This document shows, piece by piece, positions 50,694 through 60,074 of a stretch of 64,000 nt of DNA. This stretch comes from Myxococcales bacterium (GTDB taxonomy: Bacteria; Myxococcota_A; Polyangia; Nannocystales; Nannocystaceae), in assembly GCA_020633335.1 (NCBI GenBank), contig JACKDU010000008.1:1-64000 (forward strand), read 5' to 3'. The notes beneath the pieces were generated by a model. It was not told the origin of the DNA, did no database searches, and was given only the letters and a program-made list of their open reading frames with translations. The stretch's first letter is position 1; every line of letters starts with the position of its first letter. The translations under genes and the position numbers were made by a program.

Positions 50694-53600
50694 TCAGTCG
50701 ACGGTGCTCGAGAGGAGCGCCCGATAGCGGCCGAGGGGGCCGAGGCGGAAGTCGGCGCCGCAGCGGCGGAGGAGGTGCTCGGCGGCCGCGCGGTGGCGGT
50801 CGCGGTCGCGGCGGTCGCCGTGGAGCGCGAGGCTGAGGTGGGCGCGCCCCTGCCAGAGGCGGAGGCCGAGCGCCTCGGCCTGGCCGAGGGCGGCCGTCCA
50901 CGACGCCTGGGCGTCCGCCGGCGCGCCGTCGAGGAACGCGATCTGTCCCCGGAGGAGGTCGACGAGGGGGCGGCCGATCGGGTTGAGGCGCGCCCAGAGG
51001 CGGATCGCCCGGAGCTGCTGGCGGGCCTTCTCGCGGAGCACGGCGGCCTTCGCCGGATCGCTGCCGAGGACCTCCTCCCAGGCCGCGACGTAGGCCTCGG
51101 CCGGGCCCGCGAGGATGATCGGCGTGTTGCCCGGGACCGAGCCGGCGTCGGCGTGGCGCATGGTCTCGTCGGCGGCGGCGACCGCCGCGTCGTAGTCATC
51201 GCGCCGGGCGAGGAGCGACGCGGTGAGGCCGTGGATCATCGAGAGGTGGAGGCGCTCGCTCGCCGGGGTCTCCCCGCGGAGCGCCTCGAGGCGGCGGAGC
51301 GCCTCGTCGTCGCGACCGAGCTCGGCCAGGGTCCAGCAGAGGCCCCACTCGATCCCGCGGCTGTGACCGCCATGACCGGCGCCGCGGAGGGCCTCGACCG
51401 CCCGGCGGTAGGCGGCGTGGAAGTCCTGGAGGTCGCCGCGGAGGTAGGCGACGCAGCCGAGGATCCCCTCGGCCTGGGCGATCCCGAGGGCGTAGCCGCT
51501 CCGCCGCGAGACCTCGACGGCCGAGCGGCCGAGCTCGACCGCCGCCTGGAAGTCGCCGCGTGAGGTCCGGAAGACCGCGGCCATCACCCGGAGGTCGGCG
51601 ACCGAGACCACGTCCTCCGAGCTCTCGGCGCCGCCCTGCCCCTCGGCGAAGTAGCGCTCGGCGAGGCCGTCGCGGCCCATGAGGCCGGCCGCGTAGGCGA
51701 GGAAGGCGACCGCGCGGGGCTCCGTATAACCTGCCTTTTGGGCCAGGTTCACCGCGCGCAGCGCGGCGGCGATGAGCGGGAGCTGCTCGAAGGTGTAGAC
51801 GTAGACCTGGGTCGCCCGCCCGGCGATCCGGGCGGCCTCGCGGAGCCGCTCGCTCCGCGCCCCGCCGCCCCGCGGCCGCTTGATGACGTGGGCGAGCTGG
51901 ACGACGAGCTGGCCGACGAGGAGGAGGATCCAGCCGAGCCTCCCCCGCGGCCAGCCGAAGCCGAGGAGCGCCAGCGCCCGCCTCGCCTCCTCGACCGCGC
52001 CCTCCATGTCGCCGGCGTTGTAGCGGGCGTCGGCGATCTGCCGCTGCCAGCGGGCGAGGTCGAGCGCCCCGGTCCCCTGCACCCGCCCGAGGTTGACCGC
52101 CCGCTGGAGGAGCTCGGCGCCGACCTCCGGCGAGGTCGAGACCACCCGCTCGCCGGCCCGGGCGACGTAGACCAGCTCCCGATCGTGACGGCCGATCGCC
52201 CGGAAGTGGAGGGCGAGCGCCTCGGCCCGGTCGCGGTCGTCGGCCGAGCTCGCCTCGAGCGCCTCGGCGACCATCCCGTGGATCTCGATCCGGCGCTCCT
52301 CGCTGAGCTGCTCGAGGAGGCTCTCGCGGATCTTCTCGTGGGCGAAGCGCCAGCCCGCGCCCTCGCGCTCGAGCGCCGCCGCCTCGGCCGCCTCGGCGAT
52401 GTGGGCGTCGATGTCGAGGTCGGCGGCGACGGTCGCCATCAGCTCGGGGTCGAGGTCGCGGCCGATGACCGCGGCGATCCCGAGGAAGCGGCGGGTCGGC
52501 GGCGAGAGGCGGCCGATTCGCCGCTGGATCACCCGCTGGATCCCGCCGGCGGCGATCGTCGGCGGCAGCGGTCGATCGCCGATCGCCGCGAGGGTGCCGG
52601 CCTCCTCGGCGAGCGAGCGCATCACCTCGACGACGAAGAGCGCGTTGCCCTCGGTCTCGCGGGCGAGGAGCTCGACGAGCTCCGGGCGGCGCGCGCCCTC
52701 GCCGAGCATCGCCTCGGCGACCGCCGCGATGCCGGCGCGGTCGAGGCGACCGACCCGGATCCGCTCGACCTCCGGGAGGTCGCTGAGGAGGTGCGGGGTC
52801 TCGTCGTCGCGGTAGGTGACGACGACGAGGAGGCGGAGGCCGTCGAGCTCGCGGGCGATCGCCGCGAGGAGGTCGAGGCTCTCGCGCCGCGCCCAGTGGA
52901 GATCCTCGATGAGGACGACCATCGTCCGCACCTGGCGGCGGAGGATCGCCAGGATCACCTGGAGGAGGCGGAGCTGGGCGGAGGCGGCGTCGAGGGGCGG
53001 GGCCGAGGGGACCGCGCGGCCGAGGAGGAGATCGATGTCGGGGACGCCGATCCGGAGGACGCTCGCCTCGAGATCGCTGAGCGGCGTCGAGATCACCAGC
53101 CAGCGGAGGAGCGGGCGCCAGGCCTCGAAGAGGCGGCCGCCCTCGCGGCTCGCGTAGCCGCGGAGGACGACCGCGCCGAAGACCAGGCCGAGCGCGCGGA
53201 CCTCGTCGACCAGGCGCGACTTGCCGACGCCGCTCTCGCCGGCGACCGCGAGCACCCGGCTGCGCCCGCGGAGGCAGCCGCGGAGCGCCTCGGTGAGGAG
53301 GTCGAGCTCGGCCTCGCGGCCGACCAGCGCGCCCGCCTGGAGGAAGCTCTCGCGGGTGTGGACCGTCTCGGCCGGGAGGTCGACGCCGGTCGCGGCCGCG
53401 AGCATCGCCAGGGCGGCCGCGGCCGAGCGCGGCCGGGCCGCGGGATTGGTCGCTAGGAGGCGGCCGAGGAATTCGCCGAGGGGCCCCTCGATCCGCAGGG
53501 TGCGACCGACCGCGCCGGACTGCGAGGCCGAGAGGAGCGCCGCATGCCAGCTCTCGTCGGTCGGCCGCTCGCCGCCGTCGACCAGGCTGGCGATCAGCAC

Positions 53601-55172
53601 GCCGACCGCGAAGAGGTCGCTGGCGACCGTCGTCGACCCGCCGGCGGCGATCTCGGGGGCGGCGCTGAGGGACGCGCGGGCGCTCACGTCGGCGTCGTCG
53701 AACCAGTCGGTGTCGATGACCTTGAGGACATCACCGACGACGACGACGGTCTGGGCGTCGAGGCGGACGCCGACCCGACCGCGCTGGTGGAGGTAGATCA
53801 GCGCCCGCAGGAGCTGGCCGACGAGGTGGATCTGGATCGCCCGCGGCGCGTCGCGGGCGGCGCTGAGGAGCGGCTGCGCGGCCTCCGGGAGGTCGAGGAC
53901 GAAGAAGGCGATGTCCTCGTCGTCGAAGCCGAAGTCGACGATGCCGACGAGGTTGGGGTGGCGGAGCGCGAGGCGGCGGCGGAGCTCGCGGGCGACCATC
54001 ACCCGCGGGCTCGGGCCGCCCTCGGTGGTCTTCGGCAGGCGCAGCGGGTGGGTGCGCTTGACCGCGACCAGGAGCCCCTCGAGGCGATCGCGGGCGCGGA
54101 AGATCGACCCGAAGGTGCCGCCCGCGAAGGGCTCGAGGAGCTGGTAGCGGACCCCGAGCGCCGCCGGCATCGGCCGCTCCTCCCCCTCCTCGAAGGGCCG
54201 CACCGCCGAGGTGAGTGACGCCCCGGCGTTGTCGATGCTCGCCCCGAGGACGGCGACGAGCTCGTCGAGGCTCTGCCAGCGGCCCGCCGGGTCGACGCTG
54301 ATCGCCCGCTGGATCGCCTGGATCACCGTGATCGGCACCGCGGTGTCGCGCGGGAAGGGCCGCGTGCGCCCCTGGAGGACGTGGCTCGCGTGCTCGATGA
54401 AGGTCACCCCGCCGTAGGGTCGCTCGCCGGCGAGCGCCTCCCAGAGCGTGACCCCGAAGGCGAAGACGTCGGTGCGGGCGTCGACCTCGACGCCGCGGAG
54501 CTGCTCGGGCGCCATGTAGCCCGGCGTCCCCGCGAGGTGGCCGGCCTGGATCGTCCCGCCCTCGGGATCGAGGAGCTCGCCGACCTCGACCGCCTCGCTC
54601 GTCACCTCGAGCTGGCGCGCGAGCCCGAAGTCGGCGACCCGCACCCGCCCGTCGGCGCCGATCAGGACGTTGTCGGGCTTGAAGTCGCGGTGGACCAGCC
54701 CCGCGGAGTGGGCGGCCGCGAGGCCGCGGCCGGCGTGGAGCAGCGCCCGGAGGATCTGCGACCAGGTCCGCCCCTCCTGGCGCAGCCAGCCGCGCAGCGT
54801 GCCCCCCTGGACGTACTCGAGGGCGACGAAGGAGCCCTCCTCGAAGGACCCGACGTCGTAGACCGAGACCACGTTGGGGTGAGCGAGGCGCGCGGTCGCC
54901 TGGGCCTCCCGGAGGAGGCGCTCGCGGGCCGCGCGATCGCCCCCGCTGTGGAGGATCTTCAGGGCGACGAGGCGATCGAGGTCGGGGTCATGGGCGAGGT
55001 AAACCGTCCCCATCCCGCCGGCGCCGATCGGTCTGCGGACCACATAGCGACCGACGCGCTCACCTGGCTCGAGCGCCCGGGCGCCCTCCACGTCCGCGAG
55101 CGAGCTCACCCCGCTCATCGGCAGGGTGCTCTCCGCGGCCACCTCCCAGGTGTGCTCGCCCGCGTCGTTCAA
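50694..55172 (-). CDS. Giant Ser/Thr kinase-pseudokinase-AAA ATPase-TPR regulator
   Basis: 1492 residues, no membrane helix. Domain order: active kinase (~40-310: GAGGMGTVYLAHD, VALKIL, HRDFKPDNVL ~165, DFGLA, GTPGYMAPEQ); a second, degenerate kinase fold (~345-610) with LLVAVKRTHP but HQRGRVGVRLDAQTVVVV in place of HRD and IDTDW in place of DFG; an AAA-16-type ATPase with Walker A GESGVGKS (~645) and Walker B VVLIEDLHW (~750); and ~600 residues of TPR-like helices. This kinase-AAA-TPR fusion is known in myxobacteria (two-component-like or STAND regulators); the internal pseudokinase is less common. It should integrate ATP-dependent assembly with phosphorylation. Confidence 0.92.
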   Translation of the reverse strand: MNDAGEHTWEVAAESTLPMSGVSSLADVEGARALEPGERVGRYVVRRPIGAGGMGTVYLAHDPDLDRLVALKILHSGGDRAARERLLREAQATARLAHPNVVSVYDVGSFEEGSFVALEYVQGGTLRGWLRQEGRTWSQILRALLHAGRGLAAAHSAGLVHRDFKPDNVLIGADGRVRVADFGLARQLEVTSEAVEVGELLDPEGGTIQAGHLAGTPGYMAPEQLRGVEVDARTDVFAFGVTLWEALAGERPYGGVTFIEHASHVLQGRTRPFPRDTAVPITVIQAIQRAISVDPAGRWQSLDELVAVLGASIDNAGASLTSAVRPFEEGEERPMPAALGVRYQLLEPFAGGTFGSIFRARDRLEGLLVAVKRTHPLRLPKTTEGGPSPRVMVARELRRRLALRHPNLVGIVDFGFDDEDIAFFVLDLPEAAQPLLSAARDAPRAIQIHLVGQLLRALIYLHQRGRVGVRLDAQTVVVVGDVLKVIDTDWFDDADVSARASLSAAPEIAAGGSTTVASDLFAVGVLIASLVDGGERPTDESWHAALLSASQSGAVGRTLRIEGPLGEFLGRLLATNPAARPRSAAAALAMLAAATGVDLPAETVHTRESFLQAGALVGREAELDLLTEALRGCLRGRSRVLAVAGESGVGKSRLVDEVRALGLVFGAVVLRGYASREGGRLFEAWRPLLRWLVISTPLSDLEASVLRIGVPDIDLLLGRAVPSAPPLDAASAQLRLLQVILAILRRQVRTMVVLIEDLHWARRESLDLLAAIARELDGLRLLVVVTYRDDETPHLLSDLPEVERIRVGRLDRAGIAAVAEAMLGEGARRPELVELLARETEGNALFVVEVMRSLAEEAGTLAAIGDRPLPPTIAAGGIQRVIQRRIGRLSPPTRRFLGIAAVIGRDLDPELMATVAADLDIDAHIAEAAEAAALEREGAGWRFAHEKIRESLLEQLSEERRIEIHGMVAEALEASSADDRDRAEALALHFRAIGRHDRELVYVARAGERVVSTSPEVGAELLQRAVNLGRVQGTGALDLARWQRQIADARYNAGDMEGAVEEARRALALLGFGWPRGRLGWILLLVGQLVVQLAHVIKRPRGGGARSERLREAARIAGRATQVYVYTFEQLPLIAAALRAVNLAQKAGYTEPRAVAFLAYAAGLMGRDGLAERYFAEGQGGAESSEDVVSVADLRVMAAVFRTSRGDFQAAVELGRSAVEVSRRSGYALGIAQAEGILGCVAYLRGDLQDFHAAYRRAVEALRGAGHGGHSRGIEWGLCWTLAELGRDDEALRRLEALRGETPASERLHLSMIHGLTASLLARRDDYDAAVAAADETMRHADAGSVPGNTPIILAGPAEAYVAAWEEVLGSDPAKAAVLREKARQQLRAIRLWARLNPIGRPLVDLLRGQIAFLDGAPADAQASWTAALGQAEALGLRLWQGRAHLSLALHGDRRDRDRHRAAAEHLLRRCGADFRLGPLGRYRALLSSTVD
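51728..51749. repeat. Palindrome variant in giant kinase gene
   Basis: AACCTGCC-TTTTGG-GCCAGGTT-type inverted repeat with perfect AACCTG/CAGGTT arms. On the coding strand it encodes Asn-Leu-Ala-Gln-Lys-Ala-Gly-Tyr with AAC CTG GCC CAA AAG GCA GGT TAT, an abrupt break from the local codon style. Confidence 0.45.
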
Positions 55173-55299
55173 GGCCGCGCGAGTGTATCATCGACAATTG
55201 AGCGGCCGCCGAAGATCAGCCGGGGTCGCGCGCGGTCGCGCGGCCTCGTGAGAGAGTCGAGGACACCCGCCCCCACCCTCGGCTTGCTACCCTCGCGTC

Positions 55300-55833
55300 A
55301 TGCATCCATGGCACGACATCGAGGTCGACGAGGCGGCGGCGGACGACGTCTTCCCGGCGGTGGTCGAGGTCCCGCAGGGCTCGAAGAACAAGTACGAGCT
55401 CGACAAGCGGACCGGCCTCCTCCGCCTCGATCGGGTGCTCTACTCCGCGGTCCACTACCCCGCGAACTACGGCTTCATCCCCCAAACCTACTGCGACGAC
55501 GGCGACGCGCTCGACGTCCTGGTCCTCGCCCAGGTCCCGGTCCACCCCCTCTGCATCGTCGAGGCCCGGGCGATCGGCGTGATGCGGATGCGCGACGACA
55601 AGGGCGGCGACGACAAGATCATCGCGGTCAGCGTCCACGACCCGGCGGTCGCCGACTACCGCGAGCTCGACGATCTCCCGCACCACACGATGCGCGAGGT
55701 CCGGCGCTTCTTTGAGGACTACAAGGTCCTCGAGGACAAGCAGGTGGTGGTCGACGGCCTCCTCGGCGCGGTCGAGGCCCGCCGGATCATCCGCGAGGCG
55801 CTCGCGCTCTACCGCGCCGAGCAGCCGCGCTAG
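55300..55833 (+). CDS. ppa: Inorganic pyrophosphatase (family I)
   Basis: 177 residues with all family I hallmarks: EVPQGSKNKYELDKRTG, VHYPANYGFIPQTY, metal motif DDGDALDVLVL, and HHTMREVRRFFEDYK near the C-terminus. The usual DxDPxD reads DGDALD (Pro replaced by Ala). Hydrolyses PPi to drive biosynthesis; cytoplasmic. ATG 55300 fits the short family N-terminus. The following membrane-protein gene begins 21 bp downstream. Confidence 0.96.
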   Translation: MHPWHDIEVDEAAADDVFPAVVEVPQGSKNKYELDKRTGLLRLDRVLYSAVHYPANYGFIPQTYCDDGDALDVLVLAQVPVHPLCIVEARAIGVMRMRDDKGGDDKIIAVSVHDPAVADYRELDDLPHHTMREVRRFFEDYKVLEDKQVVVDGLLGAVEARRIIREALALYRAEQPR

Positions 55834-55854
55834 GCCGGAGCGCGAGCGCGTCGA

Positions 55855-56658
55855 ATGGAGCCGCCGAGCCCGGATCATCGCCGCCGCAACCTGCGGATCC
55901 ACGGGGTCGCCCTCGGCCTCGTCGCCCTCGCCTGGGTCGCGCTCGCGCTCGCGCTCGGCCGCGGGCCGCCCGAGCGGGCGATCGACCTCTCGGGGCTCGT
56001 CGCGATCTTCTGGGGCCTCGTCGCCCTCGGCTACGTCGCCCTCACGTCGACCGCGATGGCCGCGCTCTACCGCCGACGGGGGGCGGCCCTGATCATCCAC
56101 GGGATCGGCTTCGGGCTGGTCGCCGGCTTGACCTCGATCGGCGCCTGGATCGAGCGCGAGGGCGAGGTCGTGCACCCCGCGGAGATCGCCCGCGCGGCGG
56201 GCGAGGGGGCCGCGCTCCGCGTCCGCGGGTGCCTGAGCGTCGACGCGCTCCGCCTCGCCGAGCCCGCGGCGGATCCGCTCGACCCGAGCGACACAAGTGA
56301 CACGAATGAAACGAGCGAGTCGCGGCTGACGATCGACCTGGTGCTCACCAACGCCTGCGCCGGCGCGCTGGTGATCACCGACGTCGATCTGATCGGCTTC
56401 CCGCCGAGCGGCGGCAACCGGATCCTCGGGGCGCCGGGCCGGATCACCGAGACGATCCCGCCGGCCGGCGCCCGCACGTTCACGCTCCGGGCCGAGCTCC
56501 CGGGGCGCGACGACGGCGAGCTCCGGCGCTGGGGGTGGCGGAGCAACGTCACGCTCGCCGACCCCGAGGCCGCGCTCCTCTGCTTCGCCACCGCCGACGC
56601 GCCGGCGACCGCGGGGTGCCGGCCGATCGAGGCCGCGCGGATCGGCGGGCGCCGCTAG
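55855..56658 (+). CDS. Hypothetical membrane protein
   Basis: 267 residues. Three membrane helices in the first ~105 residues (VALGLVALAWVALALALG; GLVAIFWGLVALGYVALTS; IIHGIGFGLVAGLTSIGAW), then an extracytoplasmic domain of about 160 residues with four cysteines and beta character (TIDLVLTNACAGALVITDVD, ARTFTLRAELPG). A short acidic Ser/Thr linker (DPSDTSDTNETSES) is encoded by AT-richer DNA. No family recognised. Probably in operon with ppa. Its stop shares CTAG with the convergent pseudogene stop. Confidence 0.65.
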   Translation: MEPPSPDHRRRNLRIHGVALGLVALAWVALALALGRGPPERAIDLSGLVAIFWGLVALGYVALTSTAMAALYRRRGAALIIHGIGFGLVAGLTSIGAWIEREGEVVHPAEIARAAGEGAALRVRGCLSVDALRLAEPAADPLDPSDTSDTNETSESRLTIDLVLTNACAGALVITDVDLIGFPPSGGNRILGAPGRITETIPPAGARTFTLRAELPGRDDGELRRWGWRSNVTLADPEAALLCFATADAPATAGCRPIEAARIGGRR

Positions 56659-58882
56659 AGGGGCTCGACGCTCGCGCTGAGGATCCGATCGTCGGTGGTC
56701 AGCGCCGTGGCGACGTCGAGCCCCTCGATCACCTCGCCGACGAGCGTGTAGCGGCCCTCGAGGTGGGGCGCCCGCGCGTGCATGATGAACCACTGCGAGC
56801 CGCCGGTGTGGAGGCCGGCGTCGGCGATCCCGACCGCGCCGCGGGCGTAGGGGCCAAAGCTCGGCTCACCCGGCAGGGTGAAGCCCGGGCCGCCCGCGCC
56901 GGTGCCGGTCGGATCGCCCCCCTGGACGACGAAGCCCGGGACCACCCGGTGCCAGAAGAGGTCGCCGTAGAAGCCGCGGCGGCTGAGCTCCGCGAGGGCG
57001 CCGACGCTCCAGGGGGCGACCTCGGGGTCGAGGGCGATGACGATGACGCCGCGGGTGGTGTCGACGGTCCAGCGGAGCGGCTGGGTGGCGGCCGCGAAGG
57101 GCGGGCGCGGGAGGTCGGCGAGCCCCTCGGGGGCCGGCAGCGGCGGATCGCCGAGGGCGATCAGGCAGGCGCCGGCGGCCGCCCGCAGGGGATCGCCGCC
57201 GCCGGCGAGCGAGGCTCGCAGCGCGCCCGCGCGGCCGCGCGATCGAGGGCGCCGCCGCCGGTCCGGGCGTCGGCCTCGATCGCCACCTTGAGGGCGCTGA
57301 GGAGGGCGAGCGACCTCGGATCGCCGGCGAAGTGGGCGTGGGCGGCCGCCAGCGCGCCGCCGAGGCCGGCGAGCCAGGGGTCGGTGCCGGCGAAGGTGCT
57401 GGCGCCGACGATCCCCTCCGCGGCCGCGCCGACGACCGCTGGCGAGGGGCGGCGAGCGCCTTCCACGAGGAGCGCGCGCGCCCCTCGCGGCTCGTTTGAT
57501 CGGTCCCAAAGGACAGCTTTGACGCGGCTGCGAGGCGGCGACGACGACCCGCGGATCGTCGTCGGCCGCGAGCGCGCGGAGGCGCTCGACGCCGCCCGCG
57601 AGGCCGTCGCCGGCGAGCTCGGCGAGGAGCGCCCGCCGGAGGTGGAAGCGCCGAGCCGCGCCCGGGCGCGCCGCCGCAGGCCTCGACCTCGGCCGCCGAC
57701 GCCCGGCCGCCCCGCAGCGCGAGCGCGAGGGCTCGGCAGTGGACCCGCGAGGCCGCGACTCGGAGGTGGGCTGCCCGCGGGGGAAGGGTCGGATCGCCGG
57801 CTTCAAAGCGGGCGAGGAGCTCGGCGCTCATGCTGGCGAGCCCGGCCGCGAGCGCCGGCACCGTCGACACCGTCGCGTGGGCCCCGAGGCGGGCGAGCCC
57901 CTCCTCGACCACGTGGAGCTCGGGCCCCGGATCCCCGTCGCGGACGATCACCCCCCAGCGCGCGCTGATCGCGTTGGCGACCTCGTCGACGAGCTCGGGC
58001 GACGCGTCCGGGCCGCTGAGGCCGCGGATCGCCGCCAGCGCGACCAGCCACGAGGGATCCCGGAGGCCGCCGCGGAGCGCCGCCTGGAGCTCGGGATCGG
58101 CGGCGGCCCCCCGCCGCGCGAGGCCGCCAAAGGCCTCCGCGCGGACCTCCGGATCCTCGTCGAGGGCGCGGGCGAGGAGCGCCTCGCGGAGCGCGGGCGC
58201 GGGCAGGGGCACGGCCTCGCGGGCGAGGGCGAAGGTCGCCGCGTAGCGGAGCTCGGGCTCGGCGGCCGCGCTCGCGCGGACGAGGGCCGCGCGCGACCCC
58301 TCGTCGAGCGGATCCCCGGCGACCGAGGCGTCCGAGGGCGAGGGCCGCGGCGATCGCCCCCGGCCGATCGTCGCCCCGACCCGCCGCGAGCCCCGGCAGC
58401 GCGCTGGTGCCGGCGCAGCGCGAGAGGCCGTCGGCGATCCCGGCGATCGCCGGACCGCGGGCCCGCCCCAGGGCGGCGAGGAGCGGCCCTCGGCGCTCGG
58501 ATCCCCGGCGAGGCCGAGGCCGCGGGCGGCCGCGGCGACGAGACTCCGGATCGTCGTCCGCGAGGCTCGCCCGAGGAGCGCCCGCGCGCCGGATCGCCGC
58601 GGCGACCGAGCGCCTGCAGGGCCTGCAGCCGGATGCGGGCGACTCGGCTGACGCCAGCGCGGCCAGTCGCTCGAGGGCGCCGGCGCGGGCGACTCGGCCT
58701 CGATCACCTGGGCCTTCGGGCGCTGGCGTCGGCGCCGGGCGAGGCGCGGGCGCGGGCGCGTCCGCGGGCGCGTCCGCAGCCGCGCGCTCCGCGGGCCGCG
58801 GCGACGCCGGCGGTGCACATGCGAGGAGCCCGAGGAGCGGGGCAACGAGGAGTGTTCGCGGCGTCCAGAGGCTGAGGCGCAT
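56655..58882 (-). pseudogene. Cyclophilin-type peptidyl-prolyl isomerase lipoprotein with HEAT-like repeats, multiply frameshifted
   Basis: A lipoprotein start (ATG 58882; MRLSLWTPRTLLVAPLL, lipobox LLAC) leads into Ala/Pro-rich and HEAT-like sequence, and the gene ends with an intact cyclophilin domain (TTRGVIVIALDPEVAPWSVG; FYGDLFWHRVVPGFVVQGGD; GSQWFIMHARAPHLEGRYTL). Between them coding character jumps among all three minus-strand frames: for example LERLAALASAESPAS, RVARIRLQALQALGRRGDPA, IRSLVAAAARGLGLAGDPSA, PAIAGIADGLSRCAGTSALP, then a long stretch AALVRASAAAEPELRYAATF in another frame, and later SALKVAIEADARTGGGALD. At least eight switches are needed. Either a decayed gene or clustered indel errors in the assembly. 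Confidence 0.75.
57502..57515. repeat. Palindrome variant inside the frameshifted gene
   Basis: GGTCC, loop CAAA, GGACA (one mismatch to the core), lying close to one of the frame switches of the cyclophilin/HEAT gene. AT-rich context TTTGAT...CTTTGAC. Confidence 0.5.
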
Positions 58883-58976
58883 GGCGCCGACAATAGCCCA
58901 CGAACGCTCGCCCGCGCGCCCCGGCGAGGCGCCGAGCTTGCCCGATGCCGGCGCGGCGGCGGATGATCGGCGACCC

Positions 58977-59486
58977 ATGCCGCCCGGACCCGCGAGCCCG
59001 CGGCGCACGATCGTGCGCTGCCCGAAGTGCGGGTCGACCGACGCCGGCGCGGCGGAGTACTGCTTCGAGTTCACCCGGATGCGCTGCGACGCCTGCGCCT
59101 TCGACGAGCTCCTCGACGACTACGAGATCGGCGACCGCTGGAACGTGCGCGTCGCGCTCCCGGCCGACGCACCGCTGCCGCGCTTCCTCGAGCCGCTCGA
59201 CGAGCCTGCGCGCGCCGCCCCCGGCTCCGCCGACACGACGCCCCCCAAGACCTCGGCCGGCGCCGCGACCCCCTCCACGCCCAGGGCCGCGACGCCGCCC
59301 GCCGCAGGCCCGCGCCGCTTCTCCGCCGCGCCGTCCGGCGAGCTCGTCGGCGTTCGTTGCCCGCGCTGCCGCTCGTCCCAGGTCGGCGAGGACTCCATGT
59401 GGCTGGTCTGCCTCCGCTGCGGCCACGACGAGGAGATCAACTCCGACGCCGCCGCCGAGCGCTGGCGCGCCCGCGGCGAGGGCTAG
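58977..59486 (+). CDS. Protein with two zinc-ribbon-like Cys4 modules
   Basis: 169 residues. The N-terminal module has VRCPKCGSTD and RCDACAFDELLDDY (CxxC-x~25-CxxC). A Pro/Ala/Ser/Thr linker (~70 residues) follows, then a second ribbon VRCPRCRSSQ and LVCLRCGHDEEINSDA. Both look like treble-clef or rubredoxin-like zinc ribbons; with no other domain the protein may bind nucleic acid or protein. No signal peptide. ATG 58977 keeps the first ribbon near the N-terminus. It is divergent from the cyclophilin/HEAT pseudogene. Confidence 0.75.
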   Translation: MPPGPASPRRTIVRCPKCGSTDAGAAEYCFEFTRMRCDACAFDELLDDYEIGDRWNVRVALPADAPLPRFLEPLDEPARAAPGSADTTPPKTSAGAATPSTPRAATPPAAGPRRFSAAPSGELVGVRCPRCRSSQVGEDSMWLVCLRCGHDEEINSDAAAERWRARGEG

Positions 59487-59587
59487 TCGAGTCTTCAGGG
59501 TTCCCAGTGGCCCTCAACCTGAGGCAAGGACCGGATTGAGCCAGGTCCAATGCGTACTCCCGATCGCCTAGTCTCGTGGAGGCCAAG

Positions 59588-59998
59588 ATGACCGTCGATC
59601 GTCGAAAGTCGCTCGATCAACTGGACCCGCCGGCATGGGGACCACCCGACTTCCCCTCGAGCCTCGTCCGGCGCTGTCATTCGCTGCGAGCCAAGCCCCT
59701 CGTGGAGTTCACTGGGGGCGATCTCCGGGTGATGATCGGGCAGTCGATCAACCTGCCGATTCTGGTCCCCATGGCGATCGAGTGGCTCGAGTGCGATCCG
59801 CTTGGGGAGGCCGAACTCTACGAGTGCGACCTCCTCTTCACAGTGCTGCGCGTCCCGCGGTCCTTCTGGAAACGAGCGCCGATACTCGCCGAGCGGATGT
59901 GCAACATCCTCGGGGGGATCGCAGATGTACCGCTCGACCAACAACATCTTGCCGATGATTTCATGGCGTGGGTGTGCACGCGGAGCAGCGAGGCATGA
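59588..59998 (+). CDS. CdiI-like contact-dependent inhibition immunity protein
   Basis: 136 residues from ATG 59588, preceded by GGAGG at 6-nt spacing. The sequence follows the CdiI-type immunity family: KSLDQLDPPAWGPPDFPSSL, RRCHSLRAKPLVEFTGGDLR, MIGQSINLPILVPMAIEWLE, CDPLGEAELYECDLL, RSFWKRAP. These proteins bind and neutralise a cognate CDI or related toxin. No toxin gene is adjacent, so it is an orphan. Base composition is markedly less GC-rich than its neighbours, suggesting recent acquisition. It is cytoplasmic (no signal peptide). Confidence 0.82.
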   Translation: MTVDRRKSLDQLDPPAWGPPDFPSSLVRRCHSLRAKPLVEFTGGDLRVMIGQSINLPILVPMAIEWLECDPLGEAELYECDLLFTVLRVPRSFWKRAPILAERMCNILGGIADVPLDQQHLADDFMAWVCTRSSEA

Positions 59999-60074
59999 CG
60001 TTCGCTTGCCGGGCGCGGGGCCGCCCCGCGCCCGGGCCCTCCGGCCGTCGACGCGCGGGCCTCCGCGGCGAGGG

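Noticed and set aside
57502..57515. Palindrome insertion as the cause of the cyclophilin/HEAT gene breakage
   Set aside because: At least eight frame switches are spread over about 1.5 kb, so a single insertion cannot explain them; kept only as a neighbouring observation.
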